The notes beneath the pieces were generated by a model, which was not told where the DNA came from, did no database searches, and was given only the letters and a program-made list of their open reading frames with translations. A program made the position numbers and the translations under genes. From positions 1 to 48,914 of the forward strand of contig JAJJLU010003585.1 in NCBI GenBank assembly GCA_023807065.1: 48,914 nucleotides of DNA, in the 5' to 3' direction. The DNA comes from Isotricha intestinalis (taxonomy: Eukaryota; Ciliophora; Litostomatea; Vestibuliferida; Isotrichidae). Shown here piece by piece: positions 48,581-48,914 of the stretch (positions within the stretch are counted from its first letter, which is position 1; each line of letters begins with the position of its first letter).

Positions 48581-48914
48581 TTATTTATAAATATTGTTTT
48601 TATTTTAATTTTGAATTCAATAAAAATTAAAGTAAAAGGTAATAAAATGATAGTTGTTTTTTCTTATATATTTATTTATAAAAACAAATTTTAAGATTGA
48701 AAACATTTCAAAAAAAATTAATTAAATTTAATATAACTTTAAATATATTTATAAAAAAATAATTTAATTATATTATCAGCCATCTACGGGTAAGGTTAAA
48801 ATAAATCATTGATTGCTGGTAAACTCATATTTTATTTTCATCATGATAGGAAAGAAATTTAGGTTATTATATTTCAAAATATATAATAATAAGTGAAGAG
48901 AAATATTATATATA
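48581..48914. other. Right edge, nothing identified
   Basis: AT-rich except a patch at about 48778-48850 with more G and C (for example CATCTACGGGTAAGG at 48782-48796). It could be the start of another relic or a gene running out of the window. No telomere-like repeat is present at this end. Confidence 0.35.

Noticed and set aside
1..48914. tRNA, rRNA, CRISPR or transposase genes
   Set aside because: I found no T-loop/D-loop pairs or GC-rich folded segments typical of tRNA or rRNA, no spaced direct repeats, and no recognisable transposase or reverse-transcriptase motifs. A covariance-model search would be decisive for RNAs.

Overview
The window is nuclear DNA from a very AT-rich unicellular eukaryote. 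A ciliate using the standard genetic code is the best fit; litostome or rumen-type ciliates come to mind, but this is inference. The evidence is: long genes dense in Asn, Lys and Ile; 18 of 19 intact genes ending in TAA and one in TGA; no internal TAA, TAG or TGA in conserved domains; two tiny GT...TAG introns of 33 and 25 nt; genes on both strands with short spacers; a calmodulin-like-domain kinase homologue and an SF-assemblin; and a C-rich, telomere-like start (CCCCAT/CCCAAT units) that suggests the left edge is a chromosome end. Other AT-rich protists such as Anaeramoeba are not excluded.

Layout. 1-500: telomere-like tip and a GGAAAACC-rich degenerate repeat. 0.5-5 kb: an annexin, a transglutaminase-like protein (minus) and a divergently transcribed membrane-anchored DUF2804 protein. 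5.7-12 kb: an unrecognised Asn/Lys-rich protein, an ankyrin plus TRF4-type nucleotidyltransferase fusion whose active site is altered, and BDP1 of TFIIIB (minus). 12.5-19.2 kb: CNOT1, the CCR4-NOT scaffold (minus). 19.5-20.8 kb: a disordered protein with a 25-nt intron. 21.3-22.6 kb: gene relics, including a gutted Rab-like GTPase. 22.9-29.8 kb: a TLDc protein, a CAMKL kinase with a far C-terminal UBA-like segment, and a CDPK-like pseudokinase with four EF-hands. 30-36 kb: a membrane histidine acid phosphatase, an unrecognised protein 24 nt downstream, and a GAPVD1-like RasGAP/VPS9 protein with a 33-nt intron. 36.9-41.2 kb: the catalytically intact paralogue of the ankyrin/nucleotidyltransferase, and a CNOT4-like protein lacking the RING. 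42.4-48.1 kb: SF-assemblin, a coiled-coil Asn-rich protein and a basic unknown. Further relics sit at about 41.7, 46.2-46.9 and 48.3-48.6 kb.

Themes. Several genes act on RNA or its synthesis (CNOT1, a CNOT4-like protein, two TRF4-type proteins, BDP1). Others belong to calcium and membrane signalling (annexin, CDPK-like pseudokinase, VPS9 exchange factor) or to the cytoskeleton (SF-assemblin). There is no sign of operons. The most unusual items are the ankyrin-nucleotidyltransferase pair with one altered member, the Ca2+-sensor pseudokinase, the RING-less NOT4, and the bacterial-type DUF2804 gene.
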